The position numbers were made by a program, and so were the translations under genes. From Haemonchus contortus (lineage: Eukaryota; Nematoda; Chromadorea; Rhabditida; Trichostrongylidae), in the NCBI GenBank assembly GCA_000469685.2, contig LS997567.1:3462663-3526662 (forward strand): DNA of 64,000 bases. Reading direction: 5' to 3'. The notes below the pieces were generated by a model. That model was not told where the DNA came from. It saw nothing but the letters and a program-made list of their open reading frames with translations, and made no database searches. Shown piece after piece: positions 11,201 to 22,269 of the stretch (position 1 is its first letter; each line of letters opens with the position of its first letter).

Positions 11201-11499
11201 TATCGACAAATTTATTCACCTGGGTGTTTTTGTACTATTTAGCGTGCCTATAGATTTATTCACCTGGATGCGTTCCTTCAGCGGGACCAGAAAGAAAGTG
11301 CAGTGCTGCGGCAAAGGCATACTGGGAAAAGGGGATGGAATACCCGAAATAAAGGAATTTGGGGACGGAGGGGAACATGAAAGTAAAGTGGCCATGAAAT
11401 TTGCTGGTATGACGTTGGCGTCGGTCGCTTCTGATCTGTCCCCTGGTTCAGGGAGGTTAAGCGCCCAGTTCATAATTTGAAGGTGTCTGCTTTAAGTGA

Positions 11500-12123
11500 A
11501 ATAATGAAAGCCATGGTGCAGAATGCAAGGAATTGTCTGATGAAGTCAGTAAGTTAAGATTAGAAAACGCTGATCTCAAGCAGCAATTATCTGGTTTTCA
11601 TGCTGATGCTTCTGTTGTGTCTGCTTCGAATCCTCTGAATTCTTCTAAGCCTGTGTCTTCGCCTGTTTCTGTAGTAAGCTCGTATGAAGAAGTTGAGCGC
11701 CGCCGTTCTGTTATTGTCTCCGGTATTTCTGAAAGCTCTGACCCTGTGCCCTCCTCTCGAGTTATTCATGATTATCAGGCCGTTAGGGACATTATGGATT
11801 TTTTATCGATTGATTGCTCTACAATCTCTGTGTATAGATTGGGTCGGCAAAACAGAGGCCGCCCAAGGCTTCTTGAAGTTGTCCTCCCTTCTTCGTTTTT
11901 TGCTAAACTGTTGTTGCGTAGGGCCCCACGTTTGAAACATTATAGTTGTTCCGGAGTCTTTCTCCGCCCTTCCCTTCCGAGGGAGGAAAGGGAAAGGCTT
12001 CGTGCCGAGCGATTGGCTCGTCTTAGTAACCACAATGCTGCAACTCAACCTACTTCTGTTGTTGTGCAATCTTCGACCCAACAAGCTCCAGTTTCTGCTT
12101 CCTCTCCGCTCAATTCAAACTGA
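11500..12123 (+). pseudogene. LINE ORF1 (RNA-binding protein), 5' end damaged
   Basis: The frame is open from 11500 to TGA at 12121 but has no in-frame ATG near its start. It encodes a coiled-coil-like opening (SKLRLENADLKQQL), a Ser-rich spacer, then a domain with RRRSVIVSGI, VYRLGR, LLEVVLPSS and FLRPSLPREERERLR, the RRM-like ORF1 signature of CR1-type LINEs. A better N-terminal continuation (LSEIMKAMVQNAR) sits in a different frame around 11490-11530, so a small indel near 11530 probably broke the original ORF1. Its normal role is to bind element RNA for retrotransposition. Confidence 0.65.
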
Positions 12124-14957
12124 GTAGTCATCTCCGGATTAAGGGGCGCAAGCAGCATCGATTATTTTTCCTTTCTACGAATATTAGGTCTATTATGAAG
12201 AACAGAGAAGCATTGCTTTTTGCGATTCAAAAATTTCATTATGATATTATTGCTATTGTGGAGACGTGGCTCAGTTCTAAGGATACCATATCTATGCTTT
12301 TGGGTGATTTATCGTCTCAATATGAAATGCTCCGCTGTGATCGTACAAGGAGAAGAGGTGGAGGAGTTGCTTTCATCATACATAAATCTCTCTGTCCTGT
12401 AGTAGTTTTTTGTGAATCTGTTCCGCAAGCCTATGAAATCCTTTGCTGTGATTTCCTAGCATGCAATAAACTAGTGCGACTTGTACTTGTTTACAAAGCG
12501 CCTTCCTGTGGTTCATCTCATGTACACCAACTCCTTAATGCTATTAGTGATATGACCTCATGCAATCAAGCATGCATCATATGCGGTGATTTCAATATGC
12601 CTGACATAAAGTGGACCTCGAGCGCCAATCCCACCGCAAGCTCTCCTTCGTCTAGAGCATTCTTAGATCTATGCAGATCTCATGGGTTTTCACAATTTAT
12701 TACTAGTCATACGCACGGTTCCACTATATTGGATCTAGTTCTATCGGGTGACAACAGGTTGGTTGAAAGTGTTAGTGTGGGCCCTCCTATTGGCACCAGT
12801 GATCATTCCGCAATTTCTTTTCGTCTCAATCTCACATCATGTGTAGATTACTTAGTAACTAAAAGAATGTATAAAAACACGAACTATGATGCCGTATGTG
12901 CATATCTATCTAGCATTGATTTCGTTGGTTCTTTCAATTCCGCGTCAACCGTTAATGATAAGTACGAGCTTTTTCTCTTCATTTTGCACCATGTCATTGA
13001 TCTGTTTGTCCCTGTAGCCAGAGTGCCCCTGCAAAAAACGCGCCTCCCTCCACACCTTCGTTCTCTTCATGATAGAAAATATAGAGCTTGGCAGCGCGCT
13101 ACTTCTAGCGGGTCTTCTGAAGACTGGGCCTCCTACCATCGGATTGATGCTATTTTCGCCAAGAGACTGCGCAAGTATAATGACTTCGTAGAAAAAAAGG
13201 TTATTAGTTCTGCTGATAAAGGATCGTTCTTCCGTCTGGTGAACTCGAGACTTCGTAGCAAGCCTCAGATTCCGGTTTTGAGATCTACTGAAGGAGTTAC
13301 TGCTAGAACAGATGAGCAGAAATCCGAACTCTTGGCGGACAGTTTTGCTAAAGTCTTCGCTGTGCCGGATTGCAACGCAGCACAGCCTAGTTGCGCTTCT
13401 TTCCCTATCATGGGCGACTCAGCTTGGTTTCGTGCAGACGAGATACACCAGCTCATCGCAGCGTGGCCGTCTTCGACTTCTGATACTCCGGATCATGTGC
13501 CACTGGCTTTTATCAAAAAGATTGCGCACGTTATAGCTACCCCCCTTGAGCATTTGTTCAATCTGAGCTTTATGCGTGCAGAGGTTCCGAGCAAATGGAG
13601 ACTCGCATTCGTCACACCATTACTGAAAAAACAGCCATCAACTTGTCCTGATAATTATCGTCCGATTAGCATTACGTCCCTATTCGCCAGGCTTTTTGAG
13701 AAGATTTTGAAGAAAAGGATTGAGTCTCACCTTGAGGAACATGCTATCATTTCAGCAAGCCAACATGGTTTTCAGAAGGGTAAATCAACGGTAACTGCAA
13801 TGTTAGAGACTCTTAATAATTGGACTAAGGATTTGGAGAAGGGATGTCCCACTGATGCAATCTATCTTGACTTTTGTAAGGCTTTCGACAAGGTGCAGCA
13901 TAGTAAACTTCTTGCTAAGCTGCGAACTGTTGGTATACATCCCCGTATTATTTCTTGGATTGCAGCGTTTCTGACCGATCGGCAGCTTACAGTGCGCATT
14001 GGCTCAGTGTTCTCCACTCTGCGGAATGTCACTAGTGGTGTTCCACAGGGCGGAGTTCTTTCTCCTCTTCTATTCAACATCTACACTTATGACTTACCCA
14101 ATATTATTGTTTCCGCAGGCGTCAGTTGCTGCGCGTTTGCAGATGATCTTAAAATTTACAGTAGGATCCGTTCTCGTAGTGACAGTGAAGCCATTCAGTC
14201 AGCCATTGATTCTGTTTTCAACTGGGCATGTGAGTGGGATCCCCCACTCTCCAAAGATAAAACCAAACTATTGCGTATTGGTTCTCGTAACCCCGGATTC
14301 TCATACAGTATTGGTGGGTCTCCTATTGCACCTGTTCCAATGGTCAAGGATCTCGGATTCTTGGTTACTAGTGACCTTTCTTTTGATCAGCACTGTGAGT
14401 TCGTGGCTAATCGTGGTGTTAATGTAACCTATAGGCTATTCAAAGCTCTGTCCACCACAAATTCGTCTATCCTTCTTCATGCTTTCAAAACTTATGTCAG
14501 ACCCTTACTAGAGTATGGTACTGTGATATTCAGTCCACACAAACGCAAATATATTGACATGCTTGAGAAGGTTCAGAACAGCTTCACCAGAAAGCTTATG
14601 ATCAGGGCAGTTGGGTTTTGTTATGGAAGCATTCCCTCTAGCAGTGAGAGAAACTTTAACCTCGGACTTAAAACCCTTCAATGGAGGAGGAAAAAATTTG
14701 ACTTGCTACTGTTTTACAAAATCCTTCATGGCCGCACTGGCCTCCATGCCGGAGAGTTTTGTACTGTCAGGCAAACCAATACTAGATTCGGCTCTCAAAA
14801 ACTTCTTAGGTCTCCAGCCAAACTCAATTGTCGCTTCCACTTCTTCTCCAAGCGTGCAAGCTTGCTTTTCTCTAAAATAAGCAAAAAAGCTGCTATCCCT
14901 GGCAGTTCCGCAGAGTTATTGATAAATGCCTCGATCCCTGATGGCCCCTCTCTTTGA
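12118..14957 (+). CDS. LINE ORF2: endonuclease and reverse transcriptase
   Basis: The frame is uninterrupted for 920 codons from ATG 12195 to TGA 14957. It also stays open upstream across the end of ORF1, where it reads FFLSTNIRSIMKNREAL; the NIRSI stretch is the usual first strand of the endonuclease, so translation probably begins upstream of 12195, perhaps by coupling to ORF1. Endonuclease motifs (numbered from ATG 12195): ETWL (about 23), RRRGGGVAF (about 52), GDFN (about 131), SDHSA (about 202). Reverse transcriptase: NYRPISITS, QHGFQKGKST, IYLDFCKAFDKV, SGVPQGGVLSPLLF (about 613) and the catalytic FADD (about 648). The lack of stops suggests recent insertion or selection. Confidence 0.9.
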
Positions 14958-15404
14958 ATTCTCTACCTCTACAGTGATTGCTGTTCATCTCCCTTGGATG
15001 TGCTCATATGTTTGTCGGTACATTACACTTTTCATAATTGCCATCCCAGTTCACTTCACCTTCGATTGTAATTTTAGTTCTGTTTTATGTTTTTTTTCTT
15101 TCTGGCTTTGTTGCCGCTTATGCAGGTTTTTTTTATTGTTTGTTACTTCGTGGCTACCTCAGAGCCCTTGCATGAGTCATCTCATGTAATAAATAATAAA
15201 AGAATGGTGCAAGGGTGGCGAAGAAAGCGTGAAATCGTCACATATCAAAAGTATGGGACTTCAAAGAAGTAGCGAGGAAGGGGGTTGGCAAGATAGCCGT
15301 CTAGGTGTCTCTCATTCGAGTGTACTATTCGTCTCGGCCTGTGAATAGTGCAGTAATAACAAGGCCGGTATAACACGGCCACTTTGAGTGTCTGCCTAAG
15401 CCGA

Positions 15405-15545
15405 GCCGGTTTTGGAGCCCTTATTACGCCCTGTCTTTGCCGGTTTTGGCCCAACGATGGCCCACGTATTATTCTTCGGATCCACAGATTCATTCTAATA
15501 GGATATCCCACTGTCAGAAACCATTTTCATCGTGAACTAGTGAAC
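15405..15545. repeat. relic of the TTAA-element family
   Basis: It contains 'cccttattacgccctgtctttgccggttttggccc', 'ccacagattcattctaat' and 'cagaaaccattttcatcgtgaact'. The same three phrases in the same order occur at 27405-27540 and, more diverged, at 49610-49745. The end resembles the terminal motif ATCGTGAACNGTGCCT. Confidence 0.5.
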
Positions 15546-17857
15546 TAGGCATTCAGGGTGAGAAAGGTCGATTGATAGACTTTGAAAAAACTTCAAAGCT
15601 TTCCGTTGCGCCCTGGAGAGATATCTGGAACTATTCAGTATGTGTCCATGACACAAACTTTCCACATGTATCCGCCCCAGCTCGATGAATCACTCATGCA
15701 CTTGGTTCCTCTCTGACTCTGTATTTGGGAGAACTGTGCAGGTAAAAAAACCATGCTGATTAATCCATGCTGAAAATGCAATTTCAATTTTCACACAGAA
15801 GTCTGTGTTGGTGTGACCAAATTACTCATCCATCTCGTCGTAGAATTCCATTCCCTGAAACGGGAACATTTTGCAGATTTTTCTGTACCTTGTACTTCAT
15901 AGTAGAGCGCATTTTCCCAAAGTAATTGTAAGTGGGAGGTCCAGGTACGTCTGTTATACCCATATTCTCGCTACAAGAGCACCTCAGAACTGTGCTTTGA
16001 TTGTAATCACTACTTCAATAGCTCGATACATATCACACTGCATTATGAAAACATTTTCATATTGGTATTTACAACTTATAATCCTACCTTAAAAAGTTGG
16101 TTGCCCTGTCATGTGTTGAGTCACTCAAAGCCAGCGTTTCCACCTATATTTTCAAGCAGGAGAGGCTCACGCCGCCTATGAAGCAACTTCTATACCAATA
16201 GGACGATCCGCTTGGCATGGGGAGAACTCAATTCAATCGATGAGTATCGATCGGTACCAATGGCAGACGCGCATAGCGGATTATATATAAGGAATGTTGT
16301 TTGCATATAACTTTTTTAGTGGGGTAAATAGTAGTAATGGGATCGATCATAGAGATGTAGGTATACCCCTGGAATTCGCCGCGGCAACTGATCTCATCAG
16401 CTTACTCCTAGATGAACTATTTTGCCGTGTGTGCTGTTAGGTCCGAGCACGAATTTGCCGCGTACGGTGAGTGCTGCGATCGCGGGGGAAATCGGCGGGA
16501 GAATGGTGCAGTGGGTCCTTATGCACACTATCCGGAGATGATTGGTTATTACTTCGTACTTTCGTTGCTCCCTATCTATCCCTCTGTTACGAATTTTGGT
16601 ATAAATATACTTCTTAGAGTTGTAACAAAAGTGCACTTGTTTTTTTTCAAAAGTCTTTTTACTAATTCAGCAACAGCAGAAAAACTATTGAATAAGGTAA
16701 ATGCTCTTTTCAGCGACAACAATTTGTAGCTGGCTAGAATCTGAATGTTAGAAAATAACCGAACTTAGTCATGACTTCGAGTTGCCATTCTCAGGAAAGG
16801 TTTTATCGCCAATTACAGCCCCTTATCGTTCCTAACTAATTTTCATTAGAAGACCATTTCTTCGCTGTCACTGCAGATTTCAAAAGTGTAAGTTCGAAAT
16901 CTGTCCTTCACGTCTTACTTTTCTTTTCTTAACAGGTAGTTGCACCTTCCACACTGCTGGGAACAGGTAAAATATTATTTTTCCTGATTTTCGATGTGAT
17001 GCCTCAGCAACCTCGTTTTGAAAAATTAGATACAATATGTATGATAGTATAAATCGGCTGCCAATCCTCTATATGGGCTTTATAGGTACCCATACGTCTC
17101 TAATCCTGAACAAATTTGATCAAGGGGAGAAAGTGGTGAACAACGATAACTGTTGTTCACGATAAACGCTTAGTCCTTCATTCATTGGCTTGACATAGTC
17201 TCAGTTGAGTCCAGCTTACAGTCAGGAATCCATTTCTTCGATTCTAGTAATTTTTGGATTTTTTGACTGGAGAACTTATCTGAGAAGGGCTCTTATTAGG
17301 TGAATTTTCGTCGTTGTAAGTGTGAGTGCGATAAAGAAGTACAGTTTATACAAGCCAGCTTCGCCTTCAGAAGGTGTAGAAGACGTCGCTTGAGTACGAA
17401 ACAGATACAATGAGCAAGAAATGAAGGATGGGCCCGGAAGTAGAGAGATATTATTTGGTTTTACGCGATGGAAATCCAAAGCAGACCCTAGTTCCACCAT
17501 TAAACCAGTATACTTGGGCGGAGTTAAACGTGTGGGTGGGATTTGTGCACCCACTCACAGTTTCGACATGTCTTTTTCGTGGCTGTTGCAGTAGTGTTCC
17601 ACTATTGCCTCCCTGAAACACCTTAATGGTGAAGGGCACAGAGGTCATGCTGATATCCACGTTCACGCGCTTGATTGCAATAATTCCATAATTCCTATGT
17701 AGCAATGAACATAGTACATGTACAGAGACTGCGAGTGTGCGCACAAGACCCGCCCATACTAAATCCCGCCCACTTTAGCTGTTATAACTAGCCTTGGTAT
17801 CAAAATTCCAATGGCTAGGATCGAGTAGTTTTCCATCACCTCTACGAATTCCCCCCT

Positions 17858-17872
17858 CCCCCCCCCCCCCCC
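17858..17872. repeat. poly-C tract (15 C)
   Basis: An uninterrupted run of C preceded by C6T. It is one of six C/G homopolymers of at least 10 nt in the window. Confidence 0.9.
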
Positions 17873-18713
17873 TTCCACAGATTCTTGTTCTTTGTATCTG
17901 AATCGTGTTGGATCGCTGTCTTCCTCAGCTCTTGTAGCCAAAGCCAGTTCTCATCAACTGTCTCAACTGTCATACAATATTGTCTCTTAGTAACAAGCAG
18001 AACCTTCGCTGATATAGCCCCACATACACTTTTGATAGAAGTGATTAGTACTGTTTATTGCTTCTTTTCTTATTCCTCAGAAGGACTGCTACACATGCAG
18101 TGCTGTAGGTAGACCAACACATCCCACCCACGCGCTCTGCGCCTTGGATCCTCGTTTGGCTTGATGATAACAGGACCTACAGCATTGAGTTACTTCCGCT
18201 CATTGAAGTAACTATTGTAGTGATGCAGACCGGAAGGTTCATTCGTTTTTCACTCATTCATACTTTGATCGTTCATCATTTGTTTCCAACAAGAACAATA
18301 GTTCCTTCGATTGTGACGTGCTGACAAGTTTTTACGGAAATGAACACATATGAACTTAATTATATGCTCAGTCTTTATACCGCAGAGCTTTACAGTCTTT
18401 CATTGTTTCCAGATACTCCGATGAGATCTTTCTCCTTTGCCAAGTTCCGAAACGGTAGAATTAGGTAGTAACAACTCTACTTGAGCAAAACACCCTCAAC
18501 CGCAGAGTTGGCTTCGCCCACTTCCAGCAACTTACTGTAGTCATTAATAGTAAAAAGTAATTGCTTCATAGAAAAAGCTTATTCATTTTCATAGCATGCG
18601 TTTTCGCATAACTTGTTTTACTGTTTTAACTTGATGTTTTGTTAACTGCTGTCATTTCACCGCAGTATGCGATCCGAAAGCCTCACAAGGTTGACGATTT
18701 ATAGACAGAACTT

Positions 18714-18788
18714 CAGTCTCGGACGGGACTCGAACCCGTACTTGTCCTTTCCGGGGACCGTGCTCCTATCTCTTACACTACCGAGACC
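18714..18788 (-). repeat. tRNA-like unit (SINE-B or tRNA pseudogene)
   Basis: Reverse complement reads GTCTCGG at the 5' end pairing with CCGAGAC at the 3' end (7 bp), a D-arm-like GTGT/GCAC stem and a perfect T-arm (ACGGG-TTCGAGT-CCCGT). The anticodon stem is only about 4 bp and the loop CCGGAAA lacks the invariant U33. The GGA triplet would mean Ser, but there is no long variable arm. A second copy of the 3' half occurs at about 55766-55813, so a tRNA-derived repeat is more likely than a working tRNA gene. Confidence 0.55.
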
Positions 18789-21700
18789 CCGCTTGCCCTC
18801 GCCTTTTTAATGGCTTATATGCCATAGCTTATCAGCACACACACCTACAACGTGTTGAGCCGGTCCGCCAATATTAGCTGCTAAGCTGTAAGCTTTACTA
18901 GTCATAACTCGTTTTTACTTGATGTTTTGTTAACTGTTGTTATTTAACATAACCTGTTTTACTATTAAGATAAGTAATGGTAAGAGCAGAAAGGTGCAAT
19001 CCATTTATATGCTTCCGAGTTTGAAGAACTTGCTGTTCCACACGGTTCTTTTGATACTGAGGCTTGTGATGGTCTTCAATATCAGTATATAGAAAGGTTT
19101 CTTGTTGGAATAAAGGTCTCGAGACCTTAAAAGAGACACTTAACCTTTTAACGACAATGCGAATTTCGACGTGCCGCGCCCACGGGACCACACTCCCTCC
19201 TTTCGCGCGCGAATGGCACCCAGAGACGGATGGCACTCTCCCAGGAGAAAATTCTTACACTGGCTTACTGAATTCAGCAACTGGTAAGAAACAAGAAAGT
19301 ATGGTGGCTTAAAAAATTGGGTGCCAATGTCCCATGCGCCAGTCACAGTGGCACCCACCGGTGGATGCCATTGTCTTCAAAGGGTTGAACGCCAACAGCA
19401 GTTTGGCGCTGTTTAACTGGCCCAATGACAAAATCATATGAACTCTTCCTTTGTGGATGAGACTTTTAAGCGAAATCAAGCAAGCACCTTTTCCTGGAAT
19501 TAGAATTCGACCATACAAGGAATGAAAATAGACGGCTAACAAGAGGGTCTGATTTCAAGGTTTCCAGGCTTTTCGCTGCTAAAGGAGCGAATATCAGATT
19601 TCCCAGTTAGAACGAAAAGTACGAAAGTCCTCTAAATACTTTTCGACGTGGATTCTTCATTAATATTCAATATACATTGAGGAGGCCGAGCTCGTTGGAG
19701 CTATTTTTAACGCCTTTCACCACCCTCAGAATATTAATGTGCTACGAATAGCACCACCGACGCGAAGTGCTCGTTAGCTATTCATGCAAACTCTGGCCGT
19801 AGTTTGCAGCACTTTGCAAGTTCATTTGTAAGTGACAAAAAAGACCTATCGTGTAGTGTTATCTCAGAACCTTACATTTAATTAGAAATCCCACGGGAAC
19901 GCTAGGCTTCCCTATCCGTGAAAAAAGTGTGAACGTTCTGAACTCGACAAATCGCCAAGTAGCTCAGGGACGAGCCTTAATGTTTTTCAGAGTGGAGAAA
20001 AAAAACGAATCAGAGTAAGTACGTTGTAGCGCTACAAAGCGTAGTCGTGGAAAGGGCACGAATCATAAGACACCGACCAGCCGCGCCGCATGAACTTGTG
20101 CGTCGCGTTACGCTCGTCAACACGCGATGTCTAGCGCATGACGTCTGACATGTGACGCACGGCGGCAGGTCGTAGTCTTAGTTCGGTCCACGATCTTCAA
20201 AACGGCTTAATCATCGTTTAGTCGTTTCCTACGCTTTTTAACCTGTCCGTCGCAGACAGTCTCTGTTTCGAGCCCTTCTCACAAGTCGTGCATATTTCAG
20301 AAACCGGCTGCAAGCAAAGCCTAGCCTGCGGATTACCTATGCGTTCTTGCGATTTTCTCACATTGGGGGACCACTTATAGACGACACTTCCTTTCCTGAG
20401 GGTCCCACTGGCCAAATCTTGCTGTCGGAAAAGGGCTTTCAATAATTGACGGGTATGGAAGAAAGAGAAACAACACTAAACAACAACACTGATTCAAGTA
20501 GTAGCTAGCGTTTGGTTGAAGACAGCTGAATATGGCTTTCAGTCATAAATTGGTCTAAACAATGTTTGTCCTATGGGACTTGCTATTACCGAAACTCAGC
20601 TATCACAGCATCAAGATTAATTTATGAGCCTTGAGAATTCGCGGGACTACTACTCTTTAACCAGCTATTCAAGCACATCAATGAGTCCGGGTGAATAAAG
20701 CCCAAAATAGTTATGGGAAAAGTGGGAGCGTGATCAAGGGGGCGTGGGAGCCTATTAATAGCCCTTTCTCTGCAAATCCCATTCATTAGTAATGTCTTCT
20801 GCTTCTTCCATTCGCAGTAGTTTCACTGGGAATTCACTCGTTACCTCGGGTATACGGTAGTCATTCGACTAAATTTTTTGAAGGAGAAACTTCGGAATTT
20901 CCCAGTTATTCATGTGCCTTTTTCATCTCTGGTAACTTGTAGGACTTCCAGAAACCCCTGCTTGCCCTACACTATCGCCATGAGAAACCCTTCAATTTTC
21001 ATTCGATGAAGCCTGCAAGGCTTATCACCTTGTAGGTGATGTTCTTATGTATTGTCCTATCCATCATGTGGTGAAATCTGGGATGGAATAGCACGGTCAG
21101 GTGGTGCCGCGTCATGACCAATCGGAGGTCACGCACCCAATTTGCCCCACATCAGTATGGCCTTCCTTCCTCCTCAGATTGGCTAGCTGTCACCTGGTTC
21201 GTCCGGTAAAGATCTTATTAACCCATTTACTCTCCTACCCTCCCCCGTGTTCCGTGCATACGTCAGAAAACCATCCATTATCTTGGCAAGAATTAATGGA
21301 AGTCAGTAGCACGGCGTGCTCCAAACCTAATCAACCATTACATAGTGCTTTATTCCTTTATTTTTCTCTTCTCTTCTCCATCTCCGGCAGAATCAAAAGT
21401 GTTTTGAAGGCTCGAAAAACAGTGAATAACTAATTAGCTTCTTCTCTTCTCGGCTTAACATATTTTCTGCATTACATCTTCTGAGCTCCCGGAGTTCACT
21501 AGTAGCGCGGTGCTTAAGCATAAAGTAAACAACAAATTAAACAAACAACAAACTGTAAATGAAAAATAAGGGGTGAAATTCAGCACGGGTACGAGGTCTC
21601 AGTTCAATTCAACGAATTCTCATTCTTTACTAACTCTTTTAGTTACTTTGGTTGAGTAGGGTGTCCCTCTAGAAAGGGTGTGAAAGTCTAGTCATGCCGC

Positions 21701-21987
21701 TCCATTTAATTCGCCAAACCTGATTTTGAGCTCCAGTCTCTCGCAATCTTTTCTGTTGTGTTTTTCTCTACATAGCCACTTGCTGTTGGTCAGAATATAC
21801 GTCAGAAAGTTGAATTTCTTTGATTTCGGGATGGGAAGAGAGCTTCACATCCTCAGCTGCTATCATATAATTACCATTATATAACTAACATAATTATATC
21901 CCATTATCAGTAGTTTTATCAGCGGAAATTATCATTTTTCTCATGATGATGATATTTGCTATTATTATTGGAGGATAAAAAATCTTG

Positions 21988-22268
21988 GGGTCGGCTGATC
22001 CCGTTCGTAGAATGCGCCCCGCACTCGACTTCCACTAAAAATCGCAGTGGCGGATTTCATGCTTATCTAGTCTATCTACAATGATTTGCAGTCCAGGTAT
22101 GTACAGGCCGGCTTAGGTACGAGTCAGTGCTCTAATCCTCTCAGACCACTCTGGTGCCAATTAATCGATCCCGGAGATTTGGAAAGATTGGTTGGCTTGG
22201 GCGAGTATCGACCTGTGATTCGATCTACAGACCATGCGCGGGTATTTGTCATTTACCACCATACCGCA
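21988..22268 (-). repeat. SINE-A copy (tRNA-derived)
   Basis: Reverse-strand copy of the dispersed SINE-A repeat. In window orientation it reads from the 3' tail ('gaatgcgccccgcactcgacttccact') through 'gtcagtgctctaatcctctcagacc' and 'gattggttggcttgggcgagtatcgacc' to a decayed B-box region ('gtgattcgatctacagaccatgcg'). Confidence 0.65.
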
Positions 22269-22269
22269 T

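Larger units (their letters stand above)
11200..15212 (+). mobile_element. CR1-like non-LTR retrotransposon (LINE), nearly full length
   Basis: The element holds an ORF1 remnant and an intact ORF2, then about 250 nt of T-rich 3' UTR ending in TAATAAATAATAAA near 15190-15203. ORF order and the apurinic-type endonuclease plus reverse transcriptase without RNase H or LTRs place it in the CR1/L2-type LINEs. The 5' boundary is not clear; 11200 is approximate. I could not find target-site duplications by eye. Confidence 0.75.
15213..21985. other. gene-poor stretch with repeat relics
   Basis: No convincing exon found. Open frames such as plus 16412-16729 and minus 19309-19542 lack recognisable domains or splice context. 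It contains a transposon relic near 15400-15540, a C15 tract at 17858-17872 and a tRNA-like SINE-B unit at 18714-18788 (separate entries). Confidence 0.4.

Noticed and set aside
18714..18788. Functional tRNA-Ser(GGA) gene
   Set aside because: No U33, short anticodon stem, no long variable arm, and a partial repeat copy at 55745-55815.
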